Of a stretch of DNA of 64,000 nt, positions 1 through 8,729 are shown in pieces. Source of the DNA: a bacterium MS4 (lineage in GTDB: Bacteria; Bacillota; Clostridia; Oscillospirales; Acutalibacteraceae); NCBI GenBank assembly GCA_000752215.1, contig CCFG01000017.1, positions 620,001 to 684,000 on the forward strand. Reading direction: 5' to 3'. The notes beneath the pieces were generated by a model. It had not been told where the DNA came from. It worked only from the letters and a program-made list of their open reading frames with translations, and did no database searches. The translations under genes were made by a program, and so were the position numbers. Position 1 is the first letter of the stretch. Every line of letters begins with the position of its first letter.

Positions 1-498
1 GCGCCTCGGGCGGCGGCATTTGATAAAAGAATCTCCGCTTGCATCGCCTATGACGTCCTTTACGACGTATGGACGTCGATGCTGAATAAAAATCCCAAGC
101 TGCGGATCGTCGAACGGCTTTCACCCGCAGCCGCTGAGTTTGTCATGGGTATGGCTATGAAAACCAACGCCTCTCTGCGCTGGATGGTTCAAAACGCTCT
201 GTGGGTTTACGGACTGGAGCATCGGTATGAACTCCTGAAAGCCGTTCCCCAATATACCCTGCGGGAGGTGGCCGGCCAGATCAAATGCCCTATGCTTATC
301 CTTGTTGGAGAGGCTGATCATTTTGTCTCTGCGGAACAAGTTAACGAGCTTGTAAAACGGCTGCACTGTCCTTCCACGGTGCGAATATTCACGAAAAAAG
401 AGGGTGCGGAGGAACACTGTCAGGAAGGAAATCACGCGCTGCTGCATCAGGTCGTTTTCGATTGGTTAGATGAGCAACTGCCTTCCAAGCCCATATAA
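1..498 (+). CDS. Alpha/beta hydrolase, C-terminal part (cut by window edge)
   Basis: The reading frame is open from the first base, so the annotated part is the C-terminal ~165 residues of a longer protein; the first ATG at 79 is internal. Near the end the sequence has the layout of the alpha/beta hydrolase fold: a strand ending in GEADHF, which supplies the acid residue of the catalytic triad, and a His in GNHALLHQ about 60 residues later. The nucleophile elbow (GxSxG) would lie before the window. The substrate cannot be told. A strong hairpin follows the stop codon and separates it from the convergent ATPase gene. It could be a peptidase- or lipase-like hydrolase of the BAAT/dienelactone group, but there is too little sequence to decide. 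Confidence 0.8.
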   Translation, partial: APRAAAFDKRISACIAYDVLYDVWTSMLNKNPKLRIVERLSPAAAEFVMGMAMKTNASLRWMVQNALWVYGLEHRYELLKAVPQYTLREVAGQIKCPMLILVGEADHFVSAEQVNELVKRLHCPSTVRIFTKKEGAEEHCQEGNHALLHQVVFDWLDEQLPSKPI

Positions 499-512
499 GA
501 ATTGGTATGCGT

Positions 513-562
513 AAATAGAACAGGGTGCCTGCTTATTTGGTTGCAGGCACCCTGTTCTATTT
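513..562. terminator. Bidirectional terminator between hydrolase and P-type ATPase
   Basis: A perfect 20-bp inverted repeat (513-532 and 543-562) with a 10-nt loop and A/T ends lies between two convergent genes. The TAG stop of the ATPase gene (557-559) is inside the right arm, so the hairpin serves both transcripts. Confidence 0.85.
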
Positions 563-2440
563 GGAAGAGCTATTTTCCTTATTTGTTATCAGCAATGCCG
601 AACTAATCACCACAAACACCGAGCCGACATTATGCACCAGCGCCGCCGTTACGGGATTCAGCATTCCGACTGTCGATAAAATTACGGCAATTGCGTTCCA
701 GATCATCGCAACGGTAATATTGAAATTGATGCGCTTCATTGCCTTTTGGGCCATCCAAAAAAGATAAGGAACCCGCTCAATATTATCGCTGACAAGTACC
801 GCGTCCGCGGCCTCCACGGCAATATCGCTGCCGACCCCGCCCATTGCGATCCCGGCATAGGCCGTTTTCAATGCGAGGGCATCGTTAATGCCGTCGCCGA
901 TCATGCAGATATTTTCCCCGCTGTTGCTGTATTCCTTGATCGCGTTCATTTTTTCTTCCGGCAGCATGTTGGGTTTTACGTCCTCAATTCCGACTTGTGA
1001 AGCAATAAATTTTGCGGTTGCCTCGTTATCTCCTGTCAGCAGGACGGGGCGTACCCCAATGGATTTTAATTCTGCGATCATGGTCTTTGCCGTTTCCCGC
1101 AAAACGTCTGCCAGCGCGATAATGCCCGCAAAATTGCCGTCCACGCAGACGTAAATAACGGTTGCGCCCTTTTGCAGATACCCGTCCGCCATCTGCAATG
1201 CCGAATCAGGAATATCAATCCCTTCCTGCTTTAGGTACTCCGCTTTCCCGGCCAGAATATTACGTCCGTCTGCTTTTGCGCCGACCCCCATGCCGGCTGC
1301 CAAAACAAATTCCTGTATCTCCTGCGGAGAGCCGCCCTGATTGAGATAATAGTTGAGAATCGCTTTTCCCAGAGGATGTTCGGAATGCTGTTCCGCCAGG
1401 GCAGCCAACCTGAGTATTTCATTGGAACTGAGGGTGGAGTCGCAGCTTTCTACGCCGACCACTTCGGGTTTGCCGTGTGTGAGTGTTCCGGTTTTGTCAA
1501 AAGCCACGCGGTCGATTTTGGCGAAACGCTGCAGCGCATCGCCGGATCGGACGAGAATACCGAATTTCGTTGCGTTTCCGATGCCCGCCATCACTGCGGT
1601 CGGCGTTGCAAGGATAAACGCACAGGGGCAGAATACAACCAGCACCGTGACGGCCCGGATCAGCTCCCCTGTAAACAGCCATGTCAGCCCCGCCGCACCG
1701 AGAGCGACAACGACAAGCCATGTTGCCCAACGGTCCGCCAGCTTCACGATGGGCGCTTTATTGGCATCCGCATCTTCGGCAAGCTGAATCATCCGCTGGA
1801 GCAAGCTGTCGCCGCCGACCTTTGTGGCACGCATTTCAAAAGTGCCGAATTGGTTGATGGTTCCGCTTGTGACCTTATCGCCGACGGTTTTGTCAACAGG
1901 AATGGATTCGCCGGTCATGACGGACTGGTCGATAGATGTTTCGCCGGAAGTGATGATCCCGTCTACGGCAATCGTCTCGCCCGCAAAAACGACCAAAACG
2001 TCATCGACTTCCACATCGTCTGCGGGGATGATTTCCTCTTTGCCGCTCCTCTTGACCCTTGCCGTTTTCGGTGTCAGGTCTATGAGTTTTTCAATGCCCT
2101 TTCGTGCTTTTCGGGCGGTCACATCTTCAAGCAGCGTCCCAACCGCCATAATCATGGCGACCTCGCCCGCAGCGAAGTATTCACCAATGCCAATAGATGC
2201 AAGCAGTGCAATGGAAACCAGTACATCCGCTTTGATGTCATGTTCCATAATTAAGGCGGTGACGGAGCCGACCATGATCGGGATACCGCAAAGCAGGATG
2301 GCAATCCATGCAATATCGAACGGAAATACACTTTTCAGAGCTCCGGTCAGGCTCAATATCAGCGTGACCGCCGAAATAATCACAAAAAGAATGTTTCGCT
2401 TTTCTTTGTTGACGAACCATTCTTTGATTTTTTTCCACAT
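557..2440 (-). CDS. P1B-type heavy-metal translocating ATPase
   Basis: 627-residue membrane ATPase expected to pump a transition or heavy-metal cation across the cytoplasmic membrane. Visible motifs in order: TGES in the actuator domain (176-179), CPC in the metal-binding membrane helix (271-273), the phosphorylated DKTGT (315-319), an HP dipeptide in the nucleotide domain, and GDGIND in the hinge. The N-terminus goes straight into membrane helices after about 18 residues, so there is no CxxC heavy-metal-associated domain. The last helix reads HNVGSVFVV, which is not clearly a Cu, Zn/Cd or Co signature, so the metal is left open. The start has an excellent AAGGAGG site. A TetR gene is divergent, and a candidate operator sits between the ATPase promoter and its start. 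Confidence 0.93.
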   Translation of the reverse strand: MWKKIKEWFVNKEKRNILFVIISAVTLILSLTGALKSVFPFDIAWIAILLCGIPIMVGSVTALIMEHDIKADVLVSIALLASIGIGEYFAAGEVAMIMAVGTLLEDVTARKARKGIEKLIDLTPKTARVKRSGKEEIIPADDVEVDDVLVVFAGETIAVDGIITSGETSIDQSVMTGESIPVDKTVGDKVTSGTINQFGTFEMRATKVGGDSLLQRMIQLAEDADANKAPIVKLADRWATWLVVVALGAAGLTWLFTGELIRAVTVLVVFCPCAFILATPTAVMAGIGNATKFGILVRSGDALQRFAKIDRVAFDKTGTLTHGKPEVVGVESCDSTLSSNEILRLAALAEQHSEHPLGKAILNYYLNQGGSPQEIQEFVLAAGMGVGAKADGRNILAGKAEYLKQEGIDIPDSALQMADGYLQKGATVIYVCVDGNFAGIIALADVLRETAKTMIAELKSIGVRPVLLTGDNEATAKFIASQVGIEDVKPNMLPEEKMNAIKEYSNSGENICMIGDGINDALALKTAYAGIAMGGVGSDIAVEAADAVLVSDNIERVPYLFWMAQKAMKRINFNITVAMIWNAIAVILSTVGMLNPVTAALVHNVGSVFVVISSALLITNKENSSSK

Positions 2441-2483
2441 AACGATACCTCCTTAAAACATGCTTGATTTTTTAAGAAAAAAG

Positions 2484-2520
2484 CGGTACTATCTATACAA
2501 TACCGAACTATTTGTTCATT
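2484..2520. promoter_or_regulatory. Candidate TetR operator (partial dyad plus repeated half-site)
   Basis: Just downstream of the ATPase -10 box, 2484-2505 is a 22-bp imperfect palindrome with outer arms CGGTA/TACCG. Next to it, TATTTGTTCATT (2509-2520) recurs as a direct repeat at 2595-2606, immediately before the TetR start. This position would let a repressor block the ATPase promoter and its own gene. The operator role is inferred. Confidence 0.4.
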
Positions 2521-2523
2521 ATT

Positions 2524-2552
2524 ATTATACGATACCACATGACACGCAACAA
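2524..2552 (-). promoter_or_regulatory. Promoter of the P-type ATPase gene
   Basis: On the minus strand TTGTTG (2547-2552), a 17-bp spacer and a perfect TATAAT (2524-2529) form a sigma-A type promoter about 85 nt upstream of the ATPase start. Confidence 0.65.
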
Positions 2553-2617
2553 GAAACAGTTTCGATGAATTGTGCGGTATTGAACGATTTCAGGTATTTG
2601 TTCATTGGGAGGACGTT

Positions 2618-3181
2618 ATGGACAGACGGCAACAAAAAACAAGAGACGCTATTTTTGAGGCATTCAGCACACTGTTGTCCTCAAAAAGTTATACCAAGAT
2701 TACCATACAGGAAATCATTGACGAAGCGAATGTCGGACGCAGCACGTTTTACTCCCATTTTGAGACAAAGGATGATTTGCTCAAGGAAATGTGTACCGAT
2801 CTGTTCAGCCATGTTTTTTCCGAGAAACTAAATACGGAAAGAACTCATGACTTTTCGCTGGCCGGCGGTAATCCGGGATCTATGATTACTCACATCCTGT
2901 ACCATCTGAAGGATAATAAAAAGAATATTACAGGTATCCTTACTTCTGAAAGCGGTGAGCTTTTCCTGCACTTTTTCAAGCAGTATCTCAACGAGCTGAT
3001 TATTCAGCATCTATTAATAGGCGTCGAACAAAAAAACAAAAACATACCGGAGGACTTTCTTGTGAACCACATTGCCGGCAGCTTTGTCGACATGGTGCAG
3101 TGGTGGCTTAAGAATAACATGAGGCAATCCCCGGAGGAGTTGGCGAAATATTTTTTGTCCGTAATTATTCCGATCATTTAA
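2618..3181 (+). CDS. TetR/AcrR family transcriptional regulator
   Basis: 187 residues. The first ~55 residues form a TetR DNA-binding domain: a helix beginning TRDAIFEAF, then ITIQEIIDEANVGRSTFYSHF with the recognition helix and the typical FYSHF ending. The rest is a helical ligand/dimer domain like those of small Firmicutes TetR proteins. The start chosen is the ATG at 2618, preceded by GGGAGGACGTT; the upstream in-frame ATG at 2570 has no ribosome site and would add a non-conserved tail. The gene is divergent from the metal ATPase, so it probably represses that promoter. The ligand is unknown: it could be the metal or an organic compound. Confidence 0.9.
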   Translation: MDRRQQKTRDAIFEAFSTLLSSKSYTKITIQEIIDEANVGRSTFYSHFETKDDLLKEMCTDLFSHVFSEKLNTERTHDFSLAGGNPGSMITHILYHLKDNKKNITGILTSESGELFLHFFKQYLNELIIQHLLIGVEQKNKNIPEDFLVNHIAGSFVDMVQWWLKNNMRQSPEELAKYFLSVIIPII

Positions 3182-3199
3182 TAAAAGCTAAATTATAAA

Positions 3200-3233
3200 A
3201 AAAGCTGAGGCAAGAAATCTTGCCTCAGCTTTT
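3200..3233. terminator. Bidirectional terminator after the TetR gene
   Basis: A perfect 15-bp stem (3200-3214 and 3219-3233) with an AAAT loop, flanked by A-runs and T-runs, lies between the convergent TetR and PrpR-type regulator genes. Confidence 0.88.
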
Positions 3234-3245
3234 GCTTATTTGGTT

Positions 3246-5189
3246 TCAAGGTCTTCCCTCCGTATTTGGTGGCTCGTATTCGTAATTGTTGGCGATTCCG
3301 TATTTTTTCATCTTTCTCCACAGTGTCGTGGTACTGATGCCCATCTCCCTGGCGACCGCTTTGTGGTTTCCGCCGCATTTTTTCAAAAGCTCTACGATGT
3401 CGGACACTTCCGGATATTTGTACACGATAACGTGCTTTTCTCCGTTGGAAACTTTTATTTCAGGATATAATTCCTCCAGTAAACCTGTCACCATAGCCTG
3501 ATCGATATTTTTTTTGTAAGTCGTAATAAAAAGTCTTTCACAAAAATTTTCCAGCTGAATCAGGTTTCCTTCCCATCCGTAATCCAGAATGACGGCCATC
3601 GCTTCGTCCGTCAGTGTGAGATGTGTGGAATATTTCTCCGTGAATTGCTTCAGATACTGTTTCACCATTTTTTCAATATCCTCTTTTCTTTCGCGGATCG
3701 GTGGAATATTCAGCGTAAGCGCATTGAGACTGTAATACAGGTCCTTTCTAAACGTCCCGTTTTTTACAAGCAGGCTAAGATCCCGATGTGTCCCCGCAAT
3801 GATGCGGACATCATAACTCTTTTCACCGTTCAGATTGCCCGGCATGAGCCCCTGATAACATATTGTCCTGTAAAGCCCATACTGACTGGCAAAATCCAGC
3901 CGTTCAATCTCGCCGATATAGACCGTGCCAAAATTGCATTTTTGAAGGATGCCGCTTGCGCCCCCCTCCCCGCCGTCAGAACCGGCAGTACTTCCGAAAA
4001 GATAACCGTATTGCTCTCTGTTGCCCATGGAACTGCAATTCACCATCAAAAACGGAAAATTCTTTCTTGCGCTGTGATTGTGGATGCACTGGGCAAAAAG
4101 CTCCTTTTCCGTTCCTTCTTCCCCATGAAGGAGGACAGGGTTCTTTGACAGCGCATATTTTTTCCCCAACTCAATGCTTTGCCTCAACTGGGGCTCCAGC
4201 GTCCTTAAAGCGCCAAAGTCAAGCTGTGCGATCCGTCCGGACAGATACATATTATGTATATTTTTATCCGTGAATTGCGAAACATTTTTGATTTTGCTGC
4301 AGGAAAGGATCGCGCCGGTAATTACCTGGTCGCACCGTATCGGCGCAACACAAAGAAGTAAAGGATTTCTTCGGATCCTAATTGAAGTGGAATAATTATC
4401 CCTTTCTCCCTTCAATATGCTTTCTATGGCATTGATGTCGATGTCAGCAAGCTCATCGTCCAACTGCTTGCCGACGATTTCCGATTCCGACTTCCCCAGC
4501 AGTTCCTCCATGACACGATTGACAATCAGGATGGTACGATAACTGTCAATTTTGAGTATTCCGTTAAACGCAATGTCAAGCACGGTTTCAAACTGAGCCT
4601 GGCTGCTTTTTTCAATGTCGATCGCATAAGCCATTTTGGAAGCTATCTGCAGGGCGCCGCGCATGGAATCTTCCGTAGATTTCAGAAAAAGAGTCGGGAT
4701 ATGGTATTTTTCCACGCTCCGGATGACGTGATCGCCGCCCAGTATGATATCCGCGCCGTCTTTCACGGCATCCTCCACAGCTTGCTCCATTTCGTCAAAG
4801 CTATCGATGATATAGCAGTTCAGCTTGATGCCGAACAGCCTGTCGAAGCAGGAAATATCACTCATCATATTTTTCAGCGAGACGATCGCGATGCAGGGAA
4901 TTTCCTTTTTAATGATTCTTTTGCTTTCCAAAACCAGAAGACCTATTTCCTGAGCAGTCATTAAAATTTCCACGACCGGAATATTGGTATGGGTTTTAAT
5001 CAGCTGTGCCTGCACGCCTCTGGCCACTATGATATTGGCTCCCTCTTCGATGCACCTTCTGGCTTCATCAACCGCGTCCACTGTTTCAATAATTCTGATA
5101 GTGTCAACATCAAACCGGTTTTCACGGATCACCTTTTCAGCCTGATCCTGCATATATTTTTTGGACAACAGCATCATTATCTTAGCCAT
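3246..5189 (-). CDS. PrpR-type regulator with degenerate sigma-54 activator ATPase domain
   Basis: 647 residues. The N-terminal ~190 residues resemble the PrpR N-terminal sensor, followed by a PAS-like segment (about 200-300), an AAA+ region like sigma-54 activators (about 320-560) and a Fis-type helix-turn-helix at the C-terminus (GNHKAVAREMGISTTTLWRKM). The ATPase core is eroded. Walker A reads GEEGTEKE instead of GESGTGKE, Walker B reads YIGEIE with Gly in place of Asp, and the GAFTGA loop that contacts sigma-54 is replaced by a Gly/Ser-rich stretch. It therefore probably acts as an ordinary sigma-A-dependent regulator, in the manner of TyrR. The start is the ATG at 5189 with GGAGG upstream; an earlier in-frame ATG adds 30 unlikely residues. 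It ends the minus-strand hexarate cluster and is probably its local regulator. Confidence 0.85.
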   Translation of the reverse strand: MAKIMMLLSKKYMQDQAEKVIRENRFDVDTIRIIETVDAVDEARRCIEEGANIIVARGVQAQLIKTHTNIPVVEILMTAQEIGLLVLESKRIIKKEIPCIAIVSLKNMMSDISCFDRLFGIKLNCYIIDSFDEMEQAVEDAVKDGADIILGGDHVIRSVEKYHIPTLFLKSTEDSMRGALQIASKMAYAIDIEKSSQAQFETVLDIAFNGILKIDSYRTILIVNRVMEELLGKSESEIVGKQLDDELADIDINAIESILKGERDNYSTSIRIRRNPLLLCVAPIRCDQVITGAILSCSKIKNVSQFTDKNIHNMYLSGRIAQLDFGALRTLEPQLRQSIELGKKYALSKNPVLLHGEEGTEKELFAQCIHNHSARKNFPFLMVNCSSMGNREQYGYLFGSTAGSDGGEGGASGILQKCNFGTVYIGEIERLDFASQYGLYRTICYQGLMPGNLNGEKSYDVRIIAGTHRDLSLLVKNGTFRKDLYYSLNALTLNIPPIRERKEDIEKMVKQYLKQFTEKYSTHLTLTDEAMAVILDYGWEGNLIQLENFCERLFITTYKKNIDQAMVTGLLEELYPEIKVSNGEKHVIVYKYPEVSDIVELLKKCGGNHKAVAREMGISTTTLWRKMKKYGIANNYEYEPPNTEGRP

Positions 5190-5299
5190 GGCAAAATATC
5201 CTCCATCCGACTTTTCATTCAACCAGCCGATTCCCACATTCCATTGAAACGCCCGAAGCCCCGCTTGGGAAGTCCGCAAGGACTCCCGGCCGCGAGGCT

Positions 5300-5308
5300 A
5301 TTATAACA
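5300..5308 (-). promoter_or_regulatory. Extended -10 promoter for the PrpR-type regulator
   Basis: On the minus strand, TGTTATAAT is a perfect extended -10 element (TG-N-TATAAT; TATAAT at 5300-5305) about 110 nt upstream of the regulator start. No good -35 box is seen at the right spacing. An 8-bp hairpin with one bulge lies in the leader around 5260-5290. Confidence 0.45.
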
Positions 5309-5358
5309 TAAGCATGGTCAAAATTTCTGAGTTTTCTGCATTCAAATTCATTCTTTCG

Positions 5359-6876
5359 TCAGGTGATTGGCGCCGGGTTAAAAATGCACAGATCATTGTG
5401 CAGCCCATAAACCTCGGCCCATGGCTTATAGGTTCCGCTGGCCGTATCAACAATCATATGGAACAGCCGCGTCCCGACTTCGGGAATCGTGGCATTCCCG
5501 ACCGCAATGTCCCCCGCCGAAAGATCGATCAGGTCTTTCCACATATCCTTAAGGTCGTTACGGGAACAGACCTTGACAACCGGCGCCGCGGCGAGGCCAT
5601 ACGGAGTTCCCCGTCCCGTCATGAACACCTGAAGCGTAATGCCGGACGCAAGCTGACAGGGACCGCAGACAATATCGCTGGCCGGAGTAGCGGCGTAAAT
5701 CATGCCGTGTTTTGTCGGGCGCTCCGCAGGGGACAGGACCTCCACGATCGGAGATTTCCCCGACTTTGCAATGGACCCCATTGCCTTTTCCACAATATTG
5801 GATAACCCGCCCTTTTTATTGCCGGGAGTGGGGTTCGCGGAACGGTCGACTCCTCCGTTTTCCAAATACCGGTCGTACCATTTCATCTCGTCGGCCAGCT
5901 TTTTCCCAACACTGTCGTCAATGCAGCGCTCCGCAATCAGGTGCACGCCGTCCCTTACCTCCGTCACCTCAGAAAACAGGACCGTCGCCCCCGCCTGGAC
6001 CAGAAGGTCTGCGGCATATCCCGCGCTCGGATTTGCCGTCACGCCGGAAAACGCATCGCTGCCCCCGCACTGCATGCCGATGCACAGATCGGATAAAGGC
6101 AGCGTTTCTCTCTTTCGCGCGTTGAGTCGCTTAAGCTTTTGCTCGGCCATTTCCATAATGGCGTCCATCATAGCCTGAAATCCGGATTTGTCCTGCAACA
6201 CGATAACATTTCCCGGTTTGATGTCGCCGCTGTCCAAAAGCATTTCCACAGTCAGTTTCTCACAGCCCAGCGCGACCACCATCACTTCTCCCCCGAAGTT
6301 CGGATGCCTGACCAGATTGCGCAGCGCCCGTATCGGCACCCTGGCTTCCGGCGCATTGATTGCCACCCCGCAGCCATAGGCATGGTTGATCGGTACAATG
6401 CCGTCCACGTTCGGGTACTTTGGAAGAAGTTCCTCCCTCATCCTTTTAACGGCAACGTTAAGGACGCCGGTCACACACTGAACCGTTGTGCTTATGCCAA
6501 GGATATTCCGCGTACCCGCGTATCCGCCGTCGGGATTCCGATAGCCCTCAAAGGTTTTCACCGGCGCTTGAGGCAGGTCGCTGACCAGATTGGTTCCGAA
6601 CGCCATATCGTCCAGCTCCGGAAGCACGGGAAGCTGAAGCATATGCTCATTGATCCAATCCCCTTTTTTTATGCCGCTCAAAGCATATCCCAGCACTACG
6701 CCGTACCGGCGGATTTCTCCTCCTTCCGGGATATCGCACAGCGCTATTTTGTGTCCCTGAGGAATATTCTGATTGGCAAAAACGCCATCCGCCGCCTCCG
6801 TTCCTGCCGGAATTTCATTGATAGCAATGGCGACATTATCTCTGTCGTTGATTTTGATTACCCTTTTCTGAGACAT
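5359..6876 (-). CDS. UxaA/GarD family sugar-acid dehydratase (altronate or galactarate)
   Basis: 505 residues, the size of a fused SAF plus UxaA dehydratase. The N-terminal ~100 residues form the SAF domain (start, then [10 protein letters not shown] and the PQGHKIAL turn). The C-terminal body carries family motifs [25 protein letters not shown] and GRGTPYG. Known members are iron-dependent lyases that dehydrate D-altronate (UxaA) or galactarate (GarD). Because the neighbours are glucarate dehydratase, GarR and glycerate kinase, galactarate dehydration to 5-keto-4-deoxyglucarate is the likelier role, but altronate cannot be excluded. It starts with AAGGAGG and follows glucarate dehydratase by 111 nt on the same strand. 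Confidence 0.88.
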   Translation of the reverse strand: MSQKRVIKINDRDNVAIAINEIPAGTEAADGVFANQNIPQGHKIALCDIPEGGEIRRYGVVLGYALSGIKKGDWINEHMLQLPVLPELDDMAFGTNLVSDLPQAPVKTFEGYRNPDGGYAGTRNILGISTTVQCVTGVLNVAVKRMREELLPKYPNVDGIVPINHAYGCGVAINAPEARVPIRALRNLVRHPNFGGEVMVVALGCEKLTVEMLLDSGDIKPGNVIVLQDKSGFQAMMDAIMEMAEQKLKRLNARKRETLPLSDLCIGMQCGGSDAFSGVTANPSAGYAADLLVQAGATVLFSEVTEVRDGVHLIAERCIDDSVGKKLADEMKWYDRYLENGGVDRSANPTPGNKKGGLSNIVEKAMGSIAKSGKSPIVEVLSPAERPTKHGMIYAATPASDIVCGPCQLASGITLQVFMTGRGTPYGLAAAPVVKVCSRNDLKDMWKDLIDLSAGDIAVGNATIPEVGTRLFHMIVDTASGTYKPWAEVYGLHNDLCIFNPAPIT

Positions 6877-6987
6877 AGTTCCTCCTTCTATTTCTATGCC
6901 GGATATACCGTAGAAAAGTCAGCAATTGCTCTTGCGGCTCAAAAAAGGCTGCCGCAAAACCGGCCCGGCCCGGGCCGTCAAATGCAT

Positions 6988-8316
6988 TCACCTTACCAGG
7001 CAGGGCTTTTTCGCATCGTATTTCCAGCCCGGGATCAGATATTGCATTCCCAGCGCATCGTCGCGCGCGCCAAGGCAATTTTCAAGGTAAACACGATGTG
7101 CTTTTTCCACCTGCTCCCTGTCGACCTCTATGCCAAGTCCGGGCTTAGCCGGAATTTCTATGCCTCCGTCAACGATCTGGAACGGCTCCCTGGTAAGCCT
7201 TTCGATCCCCTCCTGCCAGATCCAATGGGTATCGATCGCATTGATCTTTCCGGGAGCCGCGGCGCCGCAATGGGCGGCCATCGCAAGGGAAATATCGAAA
7301 TGATTGTTGGAATGCGCTCCCCAGGTCAGGCCGAAATCGTTGCAAAGCTGGGCCACCCGGACAGAACCCTGCATCGTCCAGAAATGGGGGTCCGCCAGCG
7401 GGATATCAACGGACTGAAGCACAACGGAATGGCTCACCTGCCTCCAGTCCGTAGCAATCATGTTGGTCGCCGTCGGAAGACCCGTAGCGCGCCGGAACTC
7501 AGCCAGTATCTCACGTCCGGAATATACACCTTCCGCTCCGCACGGGTCCTCACAATAGGTCAGGATACCGTGCATGTCTTTGCAAAGTCCGATTGCTTCT
7601 TTTAAACTCCAGGCCCCGTTGGGGTCAAGAGTGATCCTGGCTTCCGGAAAAGCCTGTTTCAGCGCACGGATGGCTTTGATTTCCTCTTTCCCTTCCAGCA
7701 CGCCGCCTTTCAGTTTGAAATCCCGGAAACCATACTTTTTCTGAGCCGCCTTTGCAAGTTCGACAATGGATTCCGGAGTAAGCGCTTCTTCATGGCGGAG
7801 CCTGTACCAGCCGCAATCCGAATCCGGTTCGGAAGCGTATGCCAGATCCGTTTTTTTCCTGTCACCTATATAGAACAAATATCCCAGGAAAGGGACCTTA
7901 TTTCTTACCATGCCATCCCCCAAAAGCGCGGCCACGGGTACCCCGAGAGATTTTCCCAAAAGGTCGAGCAGAGGTGCCTCGATCGCCGTGAGGACATGGA
8001 TGCCCGTCCTCTGGTCAAAAGTCTGGTTTCCCCTTACGTCCGCCTCGTTTCTGCTTTCCAGCTTAGCCTTTACTTTCAGTAACGTATTCTTATACTCTCC
8101 CAGATTCGTACCGATGACCAGCTCTTTTACCTCTTCCAGCGCATCGGTGATTTTCTTTCCGCCGGGGACTTCCCCCGCACCCGTCGCACCGCTGCTGTCC
8201 GTAAGAATAACGACGTTCCTTGTAAAATAAGGCGCGTGCGCTCCGCTCAGATTCAATTCCATGGAATCTCTTCCCGCGACCGGAAATACTTCCATGTTTT
8301 CAATCGTTATTTTCAT
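6988..8316 (-). CDS. gudD: Glucarate dehydratase, enolase superfamily (copy 1)
   Basis: 442 residues, the length of glucarate dehydratase. Position-matched active-site residues are visible: K201 and K203 in FKLKGG, metal ligands D231 (DPNGAW), E256 (CEDP) and N285 (ATNMIATD), and the D309/H335 pair (LADP and WGAHSNN). The N-terminal [21 protein letters not shown] matches the substrate cap of this family. The enzyme dehydrates D-glucarate (and usually L-idarate) to 5-keto-4-deoxy-D-glucarate. GGAGG lies 8 nt before the ATG. It is in one run with the UxaA/GarD gene downstream and the DUF1667 gene upstream. A second, divergent copy sits at 20836-22191, so the two may differ in substrate or regulation. 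Confidence 0.95.
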   Translation of the reverse strand: MKITIENMEVFPVAGRDSMELNLSGAHAPYFTRNVVILTDSSGATGAGEVPGGKKITDALEEVKELVIGTNLGEYKNTLLKVKAKLESRNEADVRGNQTFDQRTGIHVLTAIEAPLLDLLGKSLGVPVAALLGDGMVRNKVPFLGYLFYIGDRKKTDLAYASEPDSDCGWYRLRHEEALTPESIVELAKAAQKKYGFRDFKLKGGVLEGKEEIKAIRALKQAFPEARITLDPNGAWSLKEAIGLCKDMHGILTYCEDPCGAEGVYSGREILAEFRRATGLPTATNMIATDWRQVSHSVVLQSVDIPLADPHFWTMQGSVRVAQLCNDFGLTWGAHSNNHFDISLAMAAHCGAAAPGKINAIDTHWIWQEGIERLTREPFQIVDGGIEIPAKPGLGIEVDREQVEKAHRVYLENCLGARDDALGMQYLIPGWKYDAKKPCLVR

Positions 8317-8366
8317 TCTCTTTTCCTCCCATATATTCTGTTAAATAAAACCATCATGAGCCCATA

Positions 8367-8729
8367 CTATATCGCTTTTACATTTTTTGTAACGATCACG
8401 CTGCTGCCTGAATTCAGCACGTTCCGAATCGCCACCTGCCCCGCCCTCACCGGCGCCTTGAGCTTGACCCTTTTGATTTCCTCCATGACGTCGAATATTT
8501 TATCCTTCGGAATCATTCTGTCCAGACGGACGCTGGCAAGCGGCAGTTCCCCGTTTTCCACAAGCACGGAAGAAGCAATGTTACGCTGCGGATCCGTCAG
8601 CTCCTGCCGTACATACTCCTCGCCTTTCGAGCAGGAGGCCCCGTCGATCGTAATCACCTTTTCATCTTCGGTCTGTACTTTGATCTCACAGCCGTTTGGG
8701 CAAAGGATGCACGTATATTCTTTTAACAT
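8367..8729 (-). CDS. DUF1667 protein, small subunit of a GlpA-like oxidoreductase
   Basis: 120 residues. The N-terminus has a cysteine cluster (C7, C10, C14 and C33, in CILCPNGCEI and GASCSKG) suited to an Fe-S cluster or zinc. The remainder matches the DUF1667 layout known from Clostridia and Thermotoga. In those genomes this family sits third in a row after a GlpA-like dehydrogenase and a NAD(P)/FAD oxidoreductase, exactly as here. Its start overlaps the end of the preceding gene by 7 nt, so translation is coupled. It is probably an electron-transfer subunit of the complex; its exact role is not known. Confidence 0.85.
   Translation of the reverse strand: MLKEYTCILCPNGCEIKVQTEDEKVITIDGASCSKGEEYVRQELTDPQRNIASSVLVENGELPLASVRLDRMIPKDKIFDVMEEIKRVKLKAPVRAGQVAIRNVLNSGSSVIVTKNVKAI

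Noticed and set aside
6139-7605. A 488-codon plus-strand frame across the UxaA and glucarate dehydratase genes
   Set aside because: It spans two real minus-strand genes and the gap between them, and its translation has no family pattern.
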